Positions 51,064 through 60,829 of a stretch of 64,000 nt of DNA are shown here, one piece after another (position 1 is the first letter of the stretch; every line of letters begins with the position of its first letter). Where the stretch lies: the NCBI GenBank assembly GCA_018268675.1, contig JAFDWB010000089.1, forward strand, positions 248,001-312,000, read 5' to 3'. The notes under the pieces are model-generated. The model saw nothing but the letters and a program-made list of their open reading frames with translations. It had not been told where the DNA came from and searched no databases. The translations under genes were made by a program, and so were the position numbers. The stretch comes from Actinomycetota bacterium (GTDB lineage: Bacteria > Actinomycetota > Thermoleophilia > Solirubrobacterales > 70-9).

Positions 51064-52346
51064 GCCGTCGTCAGGCTCCTGGGGCGGTAGGCCCGGTAGG
51101 CGCGCTGGATTGCGATCTGGTCGGCCAGGTACCGGGCGTCGTGCCAGACGCCCCAGATGAACGAGGACCCGCGGCGCGAGAGCCAGGGCAGGCCGAGGAA
51201 GTAGACCCCGGGCTCGGTGGAGACGCCGCGCCGATGGCGCGGGTTTCCGGCTGCGTCGAAGGCGTCCACCTGGAGCCATTTGTAGTCGGTCCGGAAGCCG
51301 GTCGCCCAGACGATCGAGGTGACCCCGGCCGCCGCGAGGTCGAGCTCGGCGAGGGGATCGGCGACCGAGGCCGGGATCGGCCCCAGCCGGCGGGCCTCCG
51401 GCTCCTCCGGCAGGTCGATGCCGGTGCCGGCGACGTAGGCGTCGGCTTCGTCCAGGAGCGAGAGATAACTGGCGTCGCCCGCGGCGATGTTCTCGCCGAG
51501 GTCGGGGGCGAAGCGGACCACGCCGCCCTCGAACGAGGCGGTCAGGCCGGCGAGCCTCATCCCGCGCCGGTCGAGCTCGCGGAAGTCGACCGTGCGGCCG
51601 CCGTCGCGCCCGCTCACCGCGATCGTCACGTGCTCCTTGCCCTCCGGCGGCGCCTCGGCGTCCCAATGCCCGAGGACACCCAGCCACCAGACGAAGTCAC
51701 GCCCGCGGTAGCTCCGCGGGGGCCGGTCGTGGGGGCCGACCGAGAGGTAGACGGCGCGGCCGGCGGCCAGCAGCTCCTCCGCGATCTGCACCCCCGAGGA
51801 GCCGGCGCCGACCACCAGGACGGCACCGTCGGGCAGCTGCGCCGGGTTGCGGTAGGCGCTCGAGTGCAGCTGCGTCAGGCCGGGGTCGTCGGGGGCGATC
51901 GGCGGGATCTGCGGGACCTGGAAGGGGCCGGTCGCCGCGACCACGTAGTCGGCGTCGATCGGGCCCGCGCTCGTCTCCACCTGAAATCCGGGCCGGGCCT
52001 CGTTCCGCCGCACCGAGGCCACCTCCACCCCGCACCGGATCGGCGCCTCGATCTTCTCCGCGTAGGCCTCGAAGTAATCGGCCACCTGCTCCTTCGAGGC
52101 GAACCCGTCCGGGTCGAGGGCGGCGAACTCCAGGGTCGGGAAGCGGTCGTGCCAGGCGGGCCCGTTGGCGACCAGCGAGTCCCAGCGCCCCGAGCGCCAG
52201 CGCTCGGCGATCCGCTCCCGCTCGAGGATCAGGTGCGGCACCGCGCCCGCGCTCAGGTGCTCGCTCATCGCGAGGCCGGCCTGGCCACCGCCGACGACCA
52301 GCACCTCGACCTTCTCCCTCGACACGTCCGCTCCGTTCGTCTCCAT
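51060..52346 (-). CDS. Flavin-containing monooxygenase (CzcO/YUCCA-like)
   Basis: A 428-residue FAD/NADPH enzyme from ATG 52346 (a GTG eight codons later with CGGAG before it is an alternative). FAD motif VLVVGGGQAGLAMSEHL (about 14-30), NADPH motif VLVVGAGSSGVQIAEEL, and LTQLHSSAYRNP in the FMO fingerprint position; IVWATGFRTDYKWL is the C-terminal ATG motif. It probably hydroxylates a nitrogen, sulfur or carbonyl substrate whose unstable product is handled by the Rid and DUF1028 proteins. Confidence 0.92.
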   Translation of the reverse strand: METNGADVSREKVEVLVVGGGQAGLAMSEHLSAGAVPHLILERERIAERWRSGRWDSLVANGPAWHDRFPTLEFAALDPDGFASKEQVADYFEAYAEKIEAPIRCGVEVASVRRNEARPGFQVETSAGPIDADYVVAATGPFQVPQIPPIAPDDPGLTQLHSSAYRNPAQLPDGAVLVVGAGSSGVQIAEELLAAGRAVYLSVGPHDRPPRSYRGRDFVWWLGVLGHWDAEAPPEGKEHVTIAVSGRDGGRTVDFRELDRRGMRLAGLTASFEGGVVRFAPDLGENIAAGDASYLSLLDEADAYVAGTGIDLPEEPEARRLGPIPASVADPLAELDLAAAGVTSIVWATGFRTDYKWLQVDAFDAAGNPRHRRGVSTEPGVYFLGLPWLSRRGSSFIWGVWHDARYLADQIAIQRAYRAYRPRSLTTA

Positions 52347-52484
52347 CGGGTTGCGGGCATCGTCGCGGTCCGTATATCGGGCGGACAACACGCGTTTCCG
52401 TCGCCGTGGCCGTATTTTTTCGATGCAGGCCGGCCGCGGCAGCCGATTCAGGATGCGTTCATCTGCCGGGCCGACGATCGGGGG

Positions 52485-53288
52485 ATGAAAGGGAAGCGTG
52501 GCTCTAGGGGTCGCGTGTCTCTCGCCGTCGCCCTGGCCCTGATCGTGGCGGGCCTCGCCCTGGCGCTCTGGCAGCGCGGCGGCGCCAGGGAGCCGCCGGT
52601 CCGCGCCGCGGCCGCCCCGCGCGAGGCGAGGCGCGAGGCGCCCGTGCGGCGGCGGCTCCTCCTCGGCAGGTCGGTGCGGGGCCGGCCGATCGAAGCCTTC
52701 CTGCTCGGCGACCCGGACGCCCCGCGGCCGCTGCTGGTCGTCGGCGCGATCCACGGCGACGAGCCCGCGGGCATCGCCATCGTCCGCGACCTGAACAGCG
52801 ACCCGCCGCCCCCGTCGGGGCTGATCGTGACGATCCCCGACCTAAACCCCGACGGCGTCGCCGCGGGCACGCGGCAGAACGCGCGCGGGGTCGACCTGAA
52901 CCGGAACTTCCCCTGGCACTGGCGAGCGCTGGAACCGCTCGGCGGCCTCCAGTACTCGGGGCCGCACCCGCTCTCGGAGCCCGAATCCCGCCTCGCCCGC
53001 GCCTTGATCCTGCGGCGGCGCCCGCGGATCACGCTCGGGTTCCACCAACCGCTCGCGCTGGTCGACGAATCGGGCGGCAACCGGCGGATCGAGGCCTCCT
53101 TCGCCCACCTGATCGGCCTGCCGCTGCACCGCCTGACGCGCTATCCCGGAAGCGCGGCGAGCTGGCAGGACCACCGCCTGCCCGGCACCACCGCGTTCGT
53201 GGTCGAGCTGCCTCCGGGGAAGCCGTCCGCGGCCCTGGTCGAGCGGGGGAGCGACGCGATCCGCACCCTGCTCGGGCGGTTCGCCTAA
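52485..53288 (+). CDS. Membrane-anchored M14 zinc carboxypeptidase/amidase (MpaA-like)
   Basis: A 267-residue protein from ATG 52485. An N-terminal hydrophobic segment (about 11-29) anchors or exports it. M14 zinc ligands: His90 and Glu93 (AIHGDEPAG) and His187 (LGFHQPL); the substrate motif RQNARGVDLNRNFPW is typical of this family; Glu241 (FVVELPPGK) is the catalytic base. Probably cleaves cell-wall peptides outside the membrane. Divergent from the FMO operon, 138 bases apart. Confidence 0.88.
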   Translation: MKGKRGSRGRVSLAVALALIVAGLALALWQRGGAREPPVRAAAAPREARREAPVRRRLLLGRSVRGRPIEAFLLGDPDAPRPLLVVGAIHGDEPAGIAIVRDLNSDPPPPSGLIVTIPDLNPDGVAAGTRQNARGVDLNRNFPWHWRALEPLGGLQYSGPHPLSEPESRLARALILRRRPRITLGFHQPLALVDESGGNRRIEASFAHLIGLPLHRLTRYPGSAASWQDHRLPGTTAFVVELPPGKPSAALVERGSDAIRTLLGRFA

Positions 53289-53336
53289 GGTCCTTAAGAT
53301 CCGGCTGATGCGGACGGCGGACCCGGGCTCGTAGGG

Positions 53337-56300
53337 ATGCCGACGCGGCACCGAGTCGCGGCGCTCCTCGCCGGTGCCTGGACGCGGCGCTTGACCCTGG
53401 TCGTCGCCGGTGGCGGCTACGGCAAGACGACGGCCCTGCGGGAGGTGGCGGCGGGCGGGCGGAGCGGCTGGGTCGGCATCCGCCCGGTCGACGGCGAGAT
53501 CGATCTGCTCGCGGCGCGGATCGCGGCGGCGCTCGGGCTCGATCCGGCCGCCGGGCCGGCGGCGCCGGGCGTCGCGATCGGCGCCGAGGACCGCCGGCGC
53601 TTCGCCGAGGAGCAGGCGGCGGCGCTCTGCGAACGGCTCACCGGGCTGCGGGAGCCGGTGCTGCTGGTGCTCGATGACCTCGAGCGGCTCGGCGAGGACG
53701 GCGCCGCCGCGCACCTCCTGCGGGCGCTCGTCCTCCAGGCGCCGCCCCGGTTGCACCTGGTGCTGAGCGGCCGGCGACTCCCCGACCTCGGCCTCGGCGC
53801 GATGGCCGGCAGCGGCGAGGTGCTCGAGATCGCCGCCCCCGACCTCGCCTTCACCGAAGAGGAGGTCGCGGCGTTGCTGACCGAGCGGCTCGGCGATGCG
53901 GACGCCGCGACCACGGCCCGCTGCCGGGAGCTGACCGGGGGCTGGGCGGCGGCCCTGACGCTGGTCGTCGACCGCCTCGACCGCACCGCGGAGCCAGAGC
54001 GCCCCGAGCTGCTCCGCCGGCTGCCCGAGCTCGGCAGCCCGCTCTGGCGCGAGTTCGTCGGCGATCTCTTCGAGCGCGAGCCACCCGCCGCGCGCACGGC
54101 GCTGGCGCTCGCCACGGTCGCGCCCCGGCTCGACCCGGGCCTCGCCGGCGCGGTCGGCGTCGCCGCGCCCGGGGCGACGCTGGCGGGCCTGGCGAGCCGC
54201 GGTCTCCTCGTCGCCGCCGGAACCGGGGAGGCGCTGGCGATGTCGCCGGCCCTCGCCGCGGTGGTGGCCGAGCTGGTGACGAGCGCCGAGGTCGAGCCGC
54301 TGCGCGAGCGCGCCGCCGCCTGGCTGGAGGCGGAGGGCCGGCTCGGCGAGGCACTCGAATGCCGGCGCGGCGGGCCGCCGGAGGCGACCGGCGCCCTGCT
54401 CGAGCGGGCCGGGCAGGCGCTGGTCGAGCGCGGCTACGGCCGGCTCGTGGTCGAGCAGCTGGGCGCGGTCGGGAGCGCCGGATCGCCGGCCCGGGCGGCG
54501 CTCCTCGGCGCCGCGCTCGAGTCGACCGGCGAGTGGGACCGCGCGATCGAGGCGTTTCGCCGGGCGCAGAGCCTCGCTCCCGACGACCGGCTCGAGCCCG
54601 CCGCGGCCTGGCGGTTCGGCGCGCTCCTCTACTTCCGCGGTGAGTCGACCGAGGCGCTCGCGGTGCTCCGGGCCGCGCACGAGGACGATGGCGCCGGCGA
54701 CGCCGACGCGGCGCTCGTCGCCGCCTGGCTCGGCTCGACCCTCTGGAGCCGGGGCGAGGGCGAGCCGGCGGCGGCGCTCGCCTCCGAGGCGCTCGATCGG
54801 GCGACGCGGAGCGGCGTCCCGGGAGCGCTCGCCGCCGCCCACGTGGCCGCCGCGCTGGCCGCGGCGAGCAGCGGCGACCGGGAGGCCAACGACCGCCACT
54901 ACCGCGCGGCGCTGACCGCGGCGCGGGAGGCGGGCGACTCGATCCAGCTGGCCCGCATCCGCGCCAACCTCAGCTCGCGGGCGCTCGAGGAGGGCGACTA
55001 CGGGCGCGCGATCGAGGAAGCCGACGCGGCGCTCACGGCCGGCGCGGGCCACCGCTTCTTCGCCGCCCTGGCGCTCTGCAACAAGGCGGAGGCCCAGCTG
55101 CGGATCGGCGAGCTCGACGACGCGCGCGCGGCGCTCGCCGAGTCGGTCGAGATCTACGAGTCGCTCGGCTCGCTGCAGGCGTGCGCCCCGCAGGCGCTGC
55201 TCGGGACGCTCTATCGCGAGCGCGGCGACCTCGCCCGGGCGCGGATGTCCTTGGAGCAGGCCGCGCGTTCCGCGGAGCGCTCCGGGGACGCGCACACCGA
55301 GGTCTTCGCCCGCTGCGGGCTGGCGCGGACGGTCGCGGGCGAGGACCCGGCGCTCGCCCGCGAGCAGGTCGCGGCGGCGATCCGCACGGCGTCGAGCCTC
55401 GAGCGCGCGGTGGCGCTCTGCACCTCGGCCTGGGTGGAGCTCAGCGCCGGGGACTCCGAGGCCGCCGCGCGGCTGGCGCTCGAGGCGGAGGCGGAGGCGC
55501 GCCGGACCGGCGACCGTCCCGCCCTGGCGGAGGCGCTCGGCCTGCGCGGGCTCGCCGCGGGCGGGCAGGGCGCGGACCACCTGGCCGCCGCGGCGGCACT
55601 GTGGGAGGAGCTCGGGAGCCAGGTCGCCCAAGAGCGCGCGCTGCTCGCCCTGGCCCGTGTGCGCGACGACGCCGAGGCCGCGGCGAGCCTGAGGGAGCGG
55701 CTGGCGGAGCGCGGCGTCGCCGCCGAGCTCGACCGGCCCCGGCCCGCGTCGGAGCTGCCGCGGATCGTCACCCTCGGTCGGTTCGCGGTGCTGCGCGGCG
55801 GCGAGCCGGTGCCCGCCGGGGCCTGGCAGTCGCGCAAGGCGCGGGACCTGCTGAAGCTGCTGGCGGCCCAGCGCGGCCGGCCGATCAGCCGCGAGGCCGC
55901 GGCCGAGGCGCTGTGGCCGGGCGAGGCGCCGGGGCCGCTGTCGAACCGGCTGTCGGTCGCGCTCAGCACGGTGCGGCGGGTCCTCGACCCCGGCCGCGTG
56001 CAGCCGGCCGACCACTACGTCGGCGGCGACGAACGGTCGCTGGTCCTCCGCACCGACCGGGTCGAGGTCGACGTGGTCGCCTTCCTGGCGGCGGCCGAGG
56101 CGGCGGTCGCCGACCCGATCCCGGCGCGTCTCCGCGACGCCGAGCACCTCTACACCGGCGACTTCCTCGAGGAGCACCCATACGAGGACTGGGCGGTCGA
56201 TTGCCGCGAGCTGGCCCGGTCGGCGGCGCTCGAACTCTCCCGCCTCCTCGCCGCGGCCGCGGTGCGCGACGGCGACGACCTCCTCGCCGGTCGCCACCTG

Positions 56301-56483
56301 CAACGCGTGCTCGAGCGCGACCCCTACGACGCCGAGGCCTGGATCGCCCTGATCGCCGCCCAGGGCCGCCTCCGCCGCTACGGCGAGGCCCGCCGCCGCC
56401 ACGCCATCTACGCCCGCCGGATGGCCGAGCTCGAGATCACCCCGGTGCCCCTGTCGAAGGCCCTGGACGGCGCCGGGAGTTGA
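53337..56483 (+). CDS. Large AAA/TPR transcriptional regulator with C-terminal BTAD domain
   Basis: A 1048-residue regulator. N-terminal STAND/MalT-like ATPase with P-loop GGGYGKTT (25-32) and LLVLDDLERLGE; middle alpha-solenoid of TPR-like repeats (about 330-790, e.g. ALLGAALESTGEWDRAIEAFRRAQSL); C-terminal winged helix (about 800-890, RKARDLLKLLAAQRGRPISREAAAEALWPGE) and BTAD domain to the end (VDVVAFLAAAEAA...YARRMAEL). This is the order MalT-like ATPase, TPR, OmpR-type DNA binding, BTAD seen in many actinobacterial regulators. It may control the neighbouring secreted protein. Confidence 0.9.
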   Translation: MPTRHRVAALLAGAWTRRLTLVVAGGGYGKTTALREVAAGGRSGWVGIRPVDGEIDLLAARIAAALGLDPAAGPAAPGVAIGAEDRRRFAEEQAAALCERLTGLREPVLLVLDDLERLGEDGAAAHLLRALVLQAPPRLHLVLSGRRLPDLGLGAMAGSGEVLEIAAPDLAFTEEEVAALLTERLGDADAATTARCRELTGGWAAALTLVVDRLDRTAEPERPELLRRLPELGSPLWREFVGDLFEREPPAARTALALATVAPRLDPGLAGAVGVAAPGATLAGLASRGLLVAAGTGEALAMSPALAAVVAELVTSAEVEPLRERAAAWLEAEGRLGEALECRRGGPPEATGALLERAGQALVERGYGRLVVEQLGAVGSAGSPARAALLGAALESTGEWDRAIEAFRRAQSLAPDDRLEPAAAWRFGALLYFRGESTEALAVLRAAHEDDGAGDADAALVAAWLGSTLWSRGEGEPAAALASEALDRATRSGVPGALAAAHVAAALAAASSGDREANDRHYRAALTAAREAGDSIQLARIRANLSSRALEEGDYGRAIEEADAALTAGAGHRFFAALALCNKAEAQLRIGELDDARAALAESVEIYESLGSLQACAPQALLGTLYRERGDLARARMSLEQAARSAERSGDAHTEVFARCGLARTVAGEDPALAREQVAAAIRTASSLERAVALCTSAWVELSAGDSEAAARLALEAEAEARRTGDRPALAEALGLRGLAAGGQGADHLAAAAALWEELGSQVAQERALLALARVRDDAEAAASLRERLAERGVAAELDRPRPASELPRIVTLGRFAVLRGGEPVPAGAWQSRKARDLLKLLAAQRGRPISREAAAEALWPGEAPGPLSNRLSVALSTVRRVLDPGRVQPADHYVGGDERSLVLRTDRVEVDVVAFLAAAEAAVADPIPARLRDAEHLYTGDFLEEHPYEDWAVDCRELARSAALELSRLLAAAAVRDGDDLLAGRHLQRVLERDPYDAEAWIALIAAQGRLRRYGEARRRHAIYARRMAELEITPVPLSKALDGAGS

Positions 56484-56560
56484 GGTCAGGACTTTCTGAT
56501 CGGTGCCACGCGTCCCGCCTTAAGCCAACGCTAAGAGCACTCGAACCGGGCGTGCGGATC

Positions 56561-58066
56561 ATGCGCGTCGTGCGCATGTGGAATCGATCCGGAGTGGCGC
56601 GGGGCCTGGTGGCCGCGCTCGTGATCGCCGGCCTCGCGGTCCTCCCGGCGACGGCCGCCGCAGTCACCCAGGCCAACGTGAGCGGGTGCGTGAACAGCGG
56701 AGGCACCCAGATCCCGGGGTCGAGCGTCGGGTACACCGGTGTGAACGGCAGCGGGGAAGAAATCGGCCCCTTCTACAGCTTCCCGGCGGCCAACGGCTGC
56801 TACTCGGGCCAGGTGAACGCAGGCCATTACCTGATCTCCTTCTCGGCGCCGCACTACGTCTACCAGTGGTACTCCAACGTCACCAAGAAGGCGGAAGCAT
56901 CGCCCGTCACCCTCAGCGAAGGCCAGTCCTACTCCTACTCCGCGTCGATGGTCCACCTCCCCTCGGTCACCGGCAAAGTGGTGGACGCAACGACGGGCAA
57001 ACCGCTCGAAGGCTGGCTGGTCCAGTTCACCGGGCCGAACCTCGAAGGCTCGGGGATCACCGGCTTCGACACCTACACCAACTCGGAAGGCGTCTACGAG
57101 ATCGACTTCGAAACCTCCGGCGCCCTCGGCCCGGGGACCTGGTACGCATGCACGGGCAACACGGTGAACAACAACCTCTACATGCCGGACTGCTACGGCG
57201 GTGCCAAGACGGCCGCGGCGTCGACGCCGATCGGCGTCACCGCCGGCAACGTCACCACCAACGTCAACTTCTCCGTGCCGGAGGCCGGCTACGTGACCGG
57301 CCGCGTCTTCGGCCCGCTCGGGGAACCCGACAACTTCAACTACCTGACGATCACCGCCTACGACGCCGCGGGGCACGTGCTGGCCGTCGACGAAAACGGG
57401 GCGGGGAGCGGCGGCGGGTACTCCCTCATCGTCCCGGTCGGCACCGCCTACATCGGCTTTCACCAACCGCCGTACGCCGACCAGTTCTACAGCGCCAAGG
57501 GCGGTCTGTCGTGCGCCGACCCGGTCTCGGTGGCCTTCAACGAAACGACCCTCAACATCGACGCCCACATGAGCAACGCCCCGCCCGCCCCGTGCCCCGG
57601 GGGCGCTCCCGGCGGCGGTGGTGGCACCGGGGGAGGCGGCGCCCCGAGCGGTGGCGGCGGCACCGGCGGCGGCGCCCCGCCCCCCGGCGGAGCGGCCGGC
57701 GGGACCCCCGGACTGCCGGGCCACCAGACCGTGGCCCTCGCGGGCAACGGCGCCGGCGCGGTGAACGTCTCCTGCTCGTCGGCCGGCCCGTGCAGCGGCT
57801 CGGTCACCCTGACCGTCGGCGGCTCCACCGGCAAGGCCCTCGCCGCGCCGGCCGGCGCCCGCGCCGCCGTGATCGCCCACACCAAGTTCGCCGGCCTCGC
57901 CCGCGGCAAGGTCTCCCCCGTGCGCTTCAAGCTGAACCCGACGGGCCTGAAACTGCTCAAGCGGGGCCACGGCAGCCTCCGCGCGAACGTCGCTATCACC
58001 TCCACCGCCGCCGGCCGCACAACCTCGAGCACCGGCCAGATCAAGCTCCGCACGTCGGCCCGCTGA
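56561..58066 (+). CDS. Secreted protein with carboxypeptidase-regulatory-like domains and Gly-rich linker
   Basis: A 501-residue exported protein starting ATG 56561 (ATG 56576 also possible). Signal peptide about 1-35, then beta-rich repeats with VSGCVNSGGTQIPGSSVGYTG, VTGKVVDATTGKPLEGWLVQFTG and VTGRVFGPLGEPDNFNYLT, the first strand pattern of CarboxypepD_reg domains. Residues about 345-390 are a Gly/Ala/Pro linker; the C-terminal about 100 residues form another domain (VSCSSAGPCSGSVTLTVGG). Probably an adhesive or scaffold wall protein; no enzymatic motif is seen. Confidence 0.78.
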   Translation: MRVVRMWNRSGVARGLVAALVIAGLAVLPATAAAVTQANVSGCVNSGGTQIPGSSVGYTGVNGSGEEIGPFYSFPAANGCYSGQVNAGHYLISFSAPHYVYQWYSNVTKKAEASPVTLSEGQSYSYSASMVHLPSVTGKVVDATTGKPLEGWLVQFTGPNLEGSGITGFDTYTNSEGVYEIDFETSGALGPGTWYACTGNTVNNNLYMPDCYGGAKTAAASTPIGVTAGNVTTNVNFSVPEAGYVTGRVFGPLGEPDNFNYLTITAYDAAGHVLAVDENGAGSGGGYSLIVPVGTAYIGFHQPPYADQFYSAKGGLSCADPVSVAFNETTLNIDAHMSNAPPAPCPGGAPGGGGGTGGGGAPSGGGGTGGGAPPPGGAAGGTPGLPGHQTVALAGNGAGAVNVSCSSAGPCSGSVTLTVGGSTGKALAAPAGARAAVIAHTKFAGLARGKVSPVRFKLNPTGLKLLKRGHGSLRANVAITSTAAGRTTSSTGQIKLRTSAR

Positions 58067-58085
58067 GGAGCGGCCGCCTCGCGCT

Positions 58086-58808
58086 CTATCCCGACGTCGG
58101 GGGCGCGGCAAACTCGCGCTGGCGCTCGCCGGCCCTGGTGACGCGGGCGCAGACCTCGGCCGGGGTGTCGGCGGTGACCAACAGCTCCTCGTCCGCGGGG
58201 CCGACCATCGCCTCGGCCGCGAGCGAGTCGTGGACCCAGTCGAGGAGGGGCTCCCAGTGGGCGGAGTCGACCAGGATCGTCGGGAAGTGCCTGATCCGCT
58301 CGGTCTGGATCAGAGTCAGGCTCTCGAACATCTCGTCGAGGGTGCCGAAGCCGCCGGGCATGATCACGAAAGCGCGCGCGTAGCGGACGAACATCAACTT
58401 GCGCACGAAGAAGTAATGGAAGGTGAGCGAACGGGTGACGTAGGGATTGACGTGCTGCTCGTGCGGCAGTTCGATGTTGAGCCCGATCGTCTCGCCGCCC
58501 GCCTCGGCGGCGCCGCGGTTGGCCGCCTCCATCAGCCCCGGCCCGCCGCCGGTGATCACCGTCAGGCCCTCCCGCGCCAGGCCGGCCCCCACCTCCCGGG
58601 CGAGCTCGTACCACCGGTGGCCGACCGGGATGCGGGCCGAGCCGAACACCGACACCCCGTCCTCGACGTCCCGCAGCGCGTCGAAGGAGGCCTCCACCTC
58701 GGCGCGGATCCGCTCCACGCGCCGGTCGTCGACCGCCTCGACGTCGCAGGGCACCTGCAGCAGGTGCACATCGTGCTTCGCCCCGGCGGCGTCCTTCGAC
58801 TCGGGCAT
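58086..58808 (-). CDS. LOG family protein (TIGR00730-like)
   Basis: A 240-residue protein from ATG 58808. VSVFGSARIPVGHRWYELARE, ITGGGPGLMEAANRGA and the PGGFGTLDEMFE motif define the lysine-decarboxylase-like/LOG family; many members are nucleotide 5'-monophosphate phosphoribohydrolases that free cytokinin-type bases or act on AMP. Monocistronic; convergent with the secreted protein. Confidence 0.93.
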   Translation of the reverse strand: MPESKDAAGAKHDVHLLQVPCDVEAVDDRRVERIRAEVEASFDALRDVEDGVSVFGSARIPVGHRWYELAREVGAGLAREGLTVITGGGPGLMEAANRGAAEAGGETIGLNIELPHEQHVNPYVTRSLTFHYFFVRKLMFVRYARAFVIMPGGFGTLDEMFESLTLIQTERIRHFPTILVDSAHWEPLLDWVHDSLAAEAMVGPADEELLVTADTPAEVCARVTRAGERQREFAAPPTSG

Positions 58809-58856
58809 CGGCGCAAGTAGAGCACACGCGCCGGCCATCTGGATACGCTGCCCGCA

Positions 58857-59879
58857 ATGCCTGTCAGGAGGGTGCCGGCGAGCGTCCGGGTGGACGCGAC
58901 GAGCGGCGAGGCGCCCGCGCCCCCGAGGCTCTCCTGGAGCTGGGCCGATGCCGCGCTCGGCGCCGCCTACGCCCTGCCCGCGGCGCTCGTCGCGCTCGGT
59001 GACCCCGGGCGCGGCATCGCCCTCGCGGTCGGGGTGCTCCCGGCCGCGGTCGCCGGCCTGCCGCCGCGCCGGCGTGGCCGCCTCCTGATCCTCGCCCTCG
59101 GGCTCCTCACCGGTCTGCCGATGCTGGTCGGAGGCCTCCTGGCCGGGCTGCCCGTGGCGGCCGTCGCCGCCGTCGCCGGGCTGGCGCTCGGCGCGGTGTG
59201 GCTGGCGCGCCACGCCCGGGCGGGCCGGATCGCGATGGTGCTCTCGCTGCCGATGGTCGGCATCGGCCTGAGCTACCCGGACGTCGGCCAGGCGGCCCGC
59301 CTGGCCGGGCTGATGGTCGCCGGCTCGGCCCTTGCATGCGCCGTCTCGATGCTCTGGCCCGAGCGGGAGCCCCCGGTCGCACGGCGTCCCCCCGAACCGC
59401 CGCCGACGCTCGACTACGGGCTGCGCCTCGCCGCCGCCGGGGCGAGCGCCGCGGCGATCGGCTTCGCCTTCGACCTCGAACACGTCGGCTGGGCGACGGC
59501 CGCGGCCCTCCTCGTGATGCGGCCGACCGCCGAGATGCAGCGCCTGCGCAGCGTCGGCCGGATCTGTGCCGTGGCCCTCGGCGCCGTCGTTGCGATCGCC
59601 CTGGTGCGCCTGCAGCCGGCGGCCGCCTGGCTCGCCCTCGCCGCCCTGGCGACGATCGCCGGCGCCGCCGCGACCCACCGCAGCCGCTGGTACGTGACCC
59701 CGGCCTTCACCACCTTCCTCGTCTTCCTGCTGCTGCTCCACGCCGACCCCGCCGACTCGCGATGGCGCCTCGGCGAGCGCCTGATCGAGACCTGCGTCGG
59801 GGTCGGGCTCGCCTACCTCTTCGGCCTCGCGGTCCCGGCGCTCCGCGACCGGCTGTCGGCTACCGCCCGCGGGCGGTAG
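58857..59879 (+). CDS. FUSC-like inner-membrane protein
   Basis: A 340-residue membrane protein with about 8-10 helices in two halves and a Pro-rich hydrophilic stretch near 165-185. The second half (HVGWATAAALLVMRPTAEMQRLRSVGRICAVALGAVVA and the late RLIETCVGVGLAYLFGL) is the FUSC_2 pattern of aromatic-acid exporter-like proteins. Substrate unknown. Confidence 0.75.
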   Translation: MPVRRVPASVRVDATSGEAPAPPRLSWSWADAALGAAYALPAALVALGDPGRGIALAVGVLPAAVAGLPPRRRGRLLILALGLLTGLPMLVGGLLAGLPVAAVAAVAGLALGAVWLARHARAGRIAMVLSLPMVGIGLSYPDVGQAARLAGLMVAGSALACAVSMLWPEREPPVARRPPEPPPTLDYGLRLAAAGASAAAIGFAFDLEHVGWATAAALLVMRPTAEMQRLRSVGRICAVALGAVVAIALVRLQPAAAWLALAALATIAGAAATHRSRWYVTPAFTTFLVFLLLLHADPADSRWRLGERLIETCVGVGLAYLFGLAVPALRDRLSATARGR

Positions 59880-60048
59880 CCGCCCCTCAGCGCGGGATCT
59901 CCCAGCGCTCCTCGTGCGACGATTCTCGACGGTAACTGGGATTCGGTAATAGGCAGATAATCCATATATTGTCTACTATCAGGCCAAAGCTGATGGTCCC
60001 TCGAAGTGGGAGGCATAAATTGGACCGCAAGAATGCGAAGGGGCAGGA

Positions 60049-60828
60049 ATGAGCAGCCGCGAAGCGGATTCCGAGTTTCAACCCGTCCGCGTCAGGCGAC
60101 CCCGTGAGCAGGTGGAACTGCAGATCCGCTCAGCCATCCTCGGCGGCGAGTTCCAGACCGGCGACCGGCTGCCCAGCGAGGCGGCTCTTGCGCGTGACTT
60201 CGGCGTCAGTCGCTCGACGATCCGCGAGGCGCTCCGTTCCCTGGCCGAGGCCGGCCTCATCTCCACCTTCCCCGGGGCCTCCGGCGGCAGCTTCGTCGAG
60301 GGCATCGATCACCACGCGCTGAGCACCCGGTTCGGCGACACGGTGGAAACCATCATGCGCTTCGGCACCCTCAACTTCGAGGAGGTGGCAGGAGTCCGCC
60401 TGATGCTCGAGGTTCCTTCCGCCCGCCTCGCCGCCCACAACCGGACCGACGCCCACCTCGAGGAGCTCGAGCAGATCGTCGACTCCGAGAAGACGATCGC
60501 CTTCTCAGATCCGGAAGTTGGCGAGCTGAACGCCGCCTTCCACCGGACGATCGCCGAAGCCTCGGGCAACCGCCTGCTCACGGCCCTCATCTCCGCCCTC
60601 CACGGCGTCACGCATCCGCTCACCTACATCGACACCTCTCCCGAGCTCAGTCGCCAGAGCGTCATCCACCACATCCGGATCGTCCGCTCGGTCCGCGAGC
60701 AGGACGAGGACTCCGCGGCCGGCGCGATGAAAGATCACCTCACCTACCTCAGCGACGGAGCGATCGCCCATCGCGCTAACGAGACAGTGACCAACGGCGC
60801 CGTCAACAGCGGGAAACAGGCCGGTTAG
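60049..60828 (+). CDS. FadR/FCD-type GntR transcriptional regulator
   Basis: A 259-residue regulator. Winged helix LPSEAALARDFGVSRSTIREALRSLAEAGLIS (about 43-74); FCD domain with ELNAAFHRTIAEASGNRLL. The upstream 59880-60048 is unusually AT-rich for this window, contains TATATTGTCTACTATC and GGCAGATAATCC which form a rough inverted repeat, and may hold its promoter and own site. It ends one base from the convergent xdhC-like gene. Confidence 0.92.
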   Translation: MSSREADSEFQPVRVRRPREQVELQIRSAILGGEFQTGDRLPSEAALARDFGVSRSTIREALRSLAEAGLISTFPGASGGSFVEGIDHHALSTRFGDTVETIMRFGTLNFEEVAGVRLMLEVPSARLAAHNRTDAHLEELEQIVDSEKTIAFSDPEVGELNAAFHRTIAEASGNRLLTALISALHGVTHPLTYIDTSPELSRQSVIHHIRIVRSVREQDEDSAAGAMKDHLTYLSDGAIAHRANETVTNGAVNSGKQAG

Positions 60829-60829
60829 A

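Noticed and set aside
52842-56402. A 1186-codon open frame on the minus strand
   Set aside because: It is the antisense shadow of the AAA/TPR/BTAD regulator. The product is Arg/Gly/Ala-rich without family motifs, whereas the plus strand has P-loop, winged-helix and BTAD motifs.
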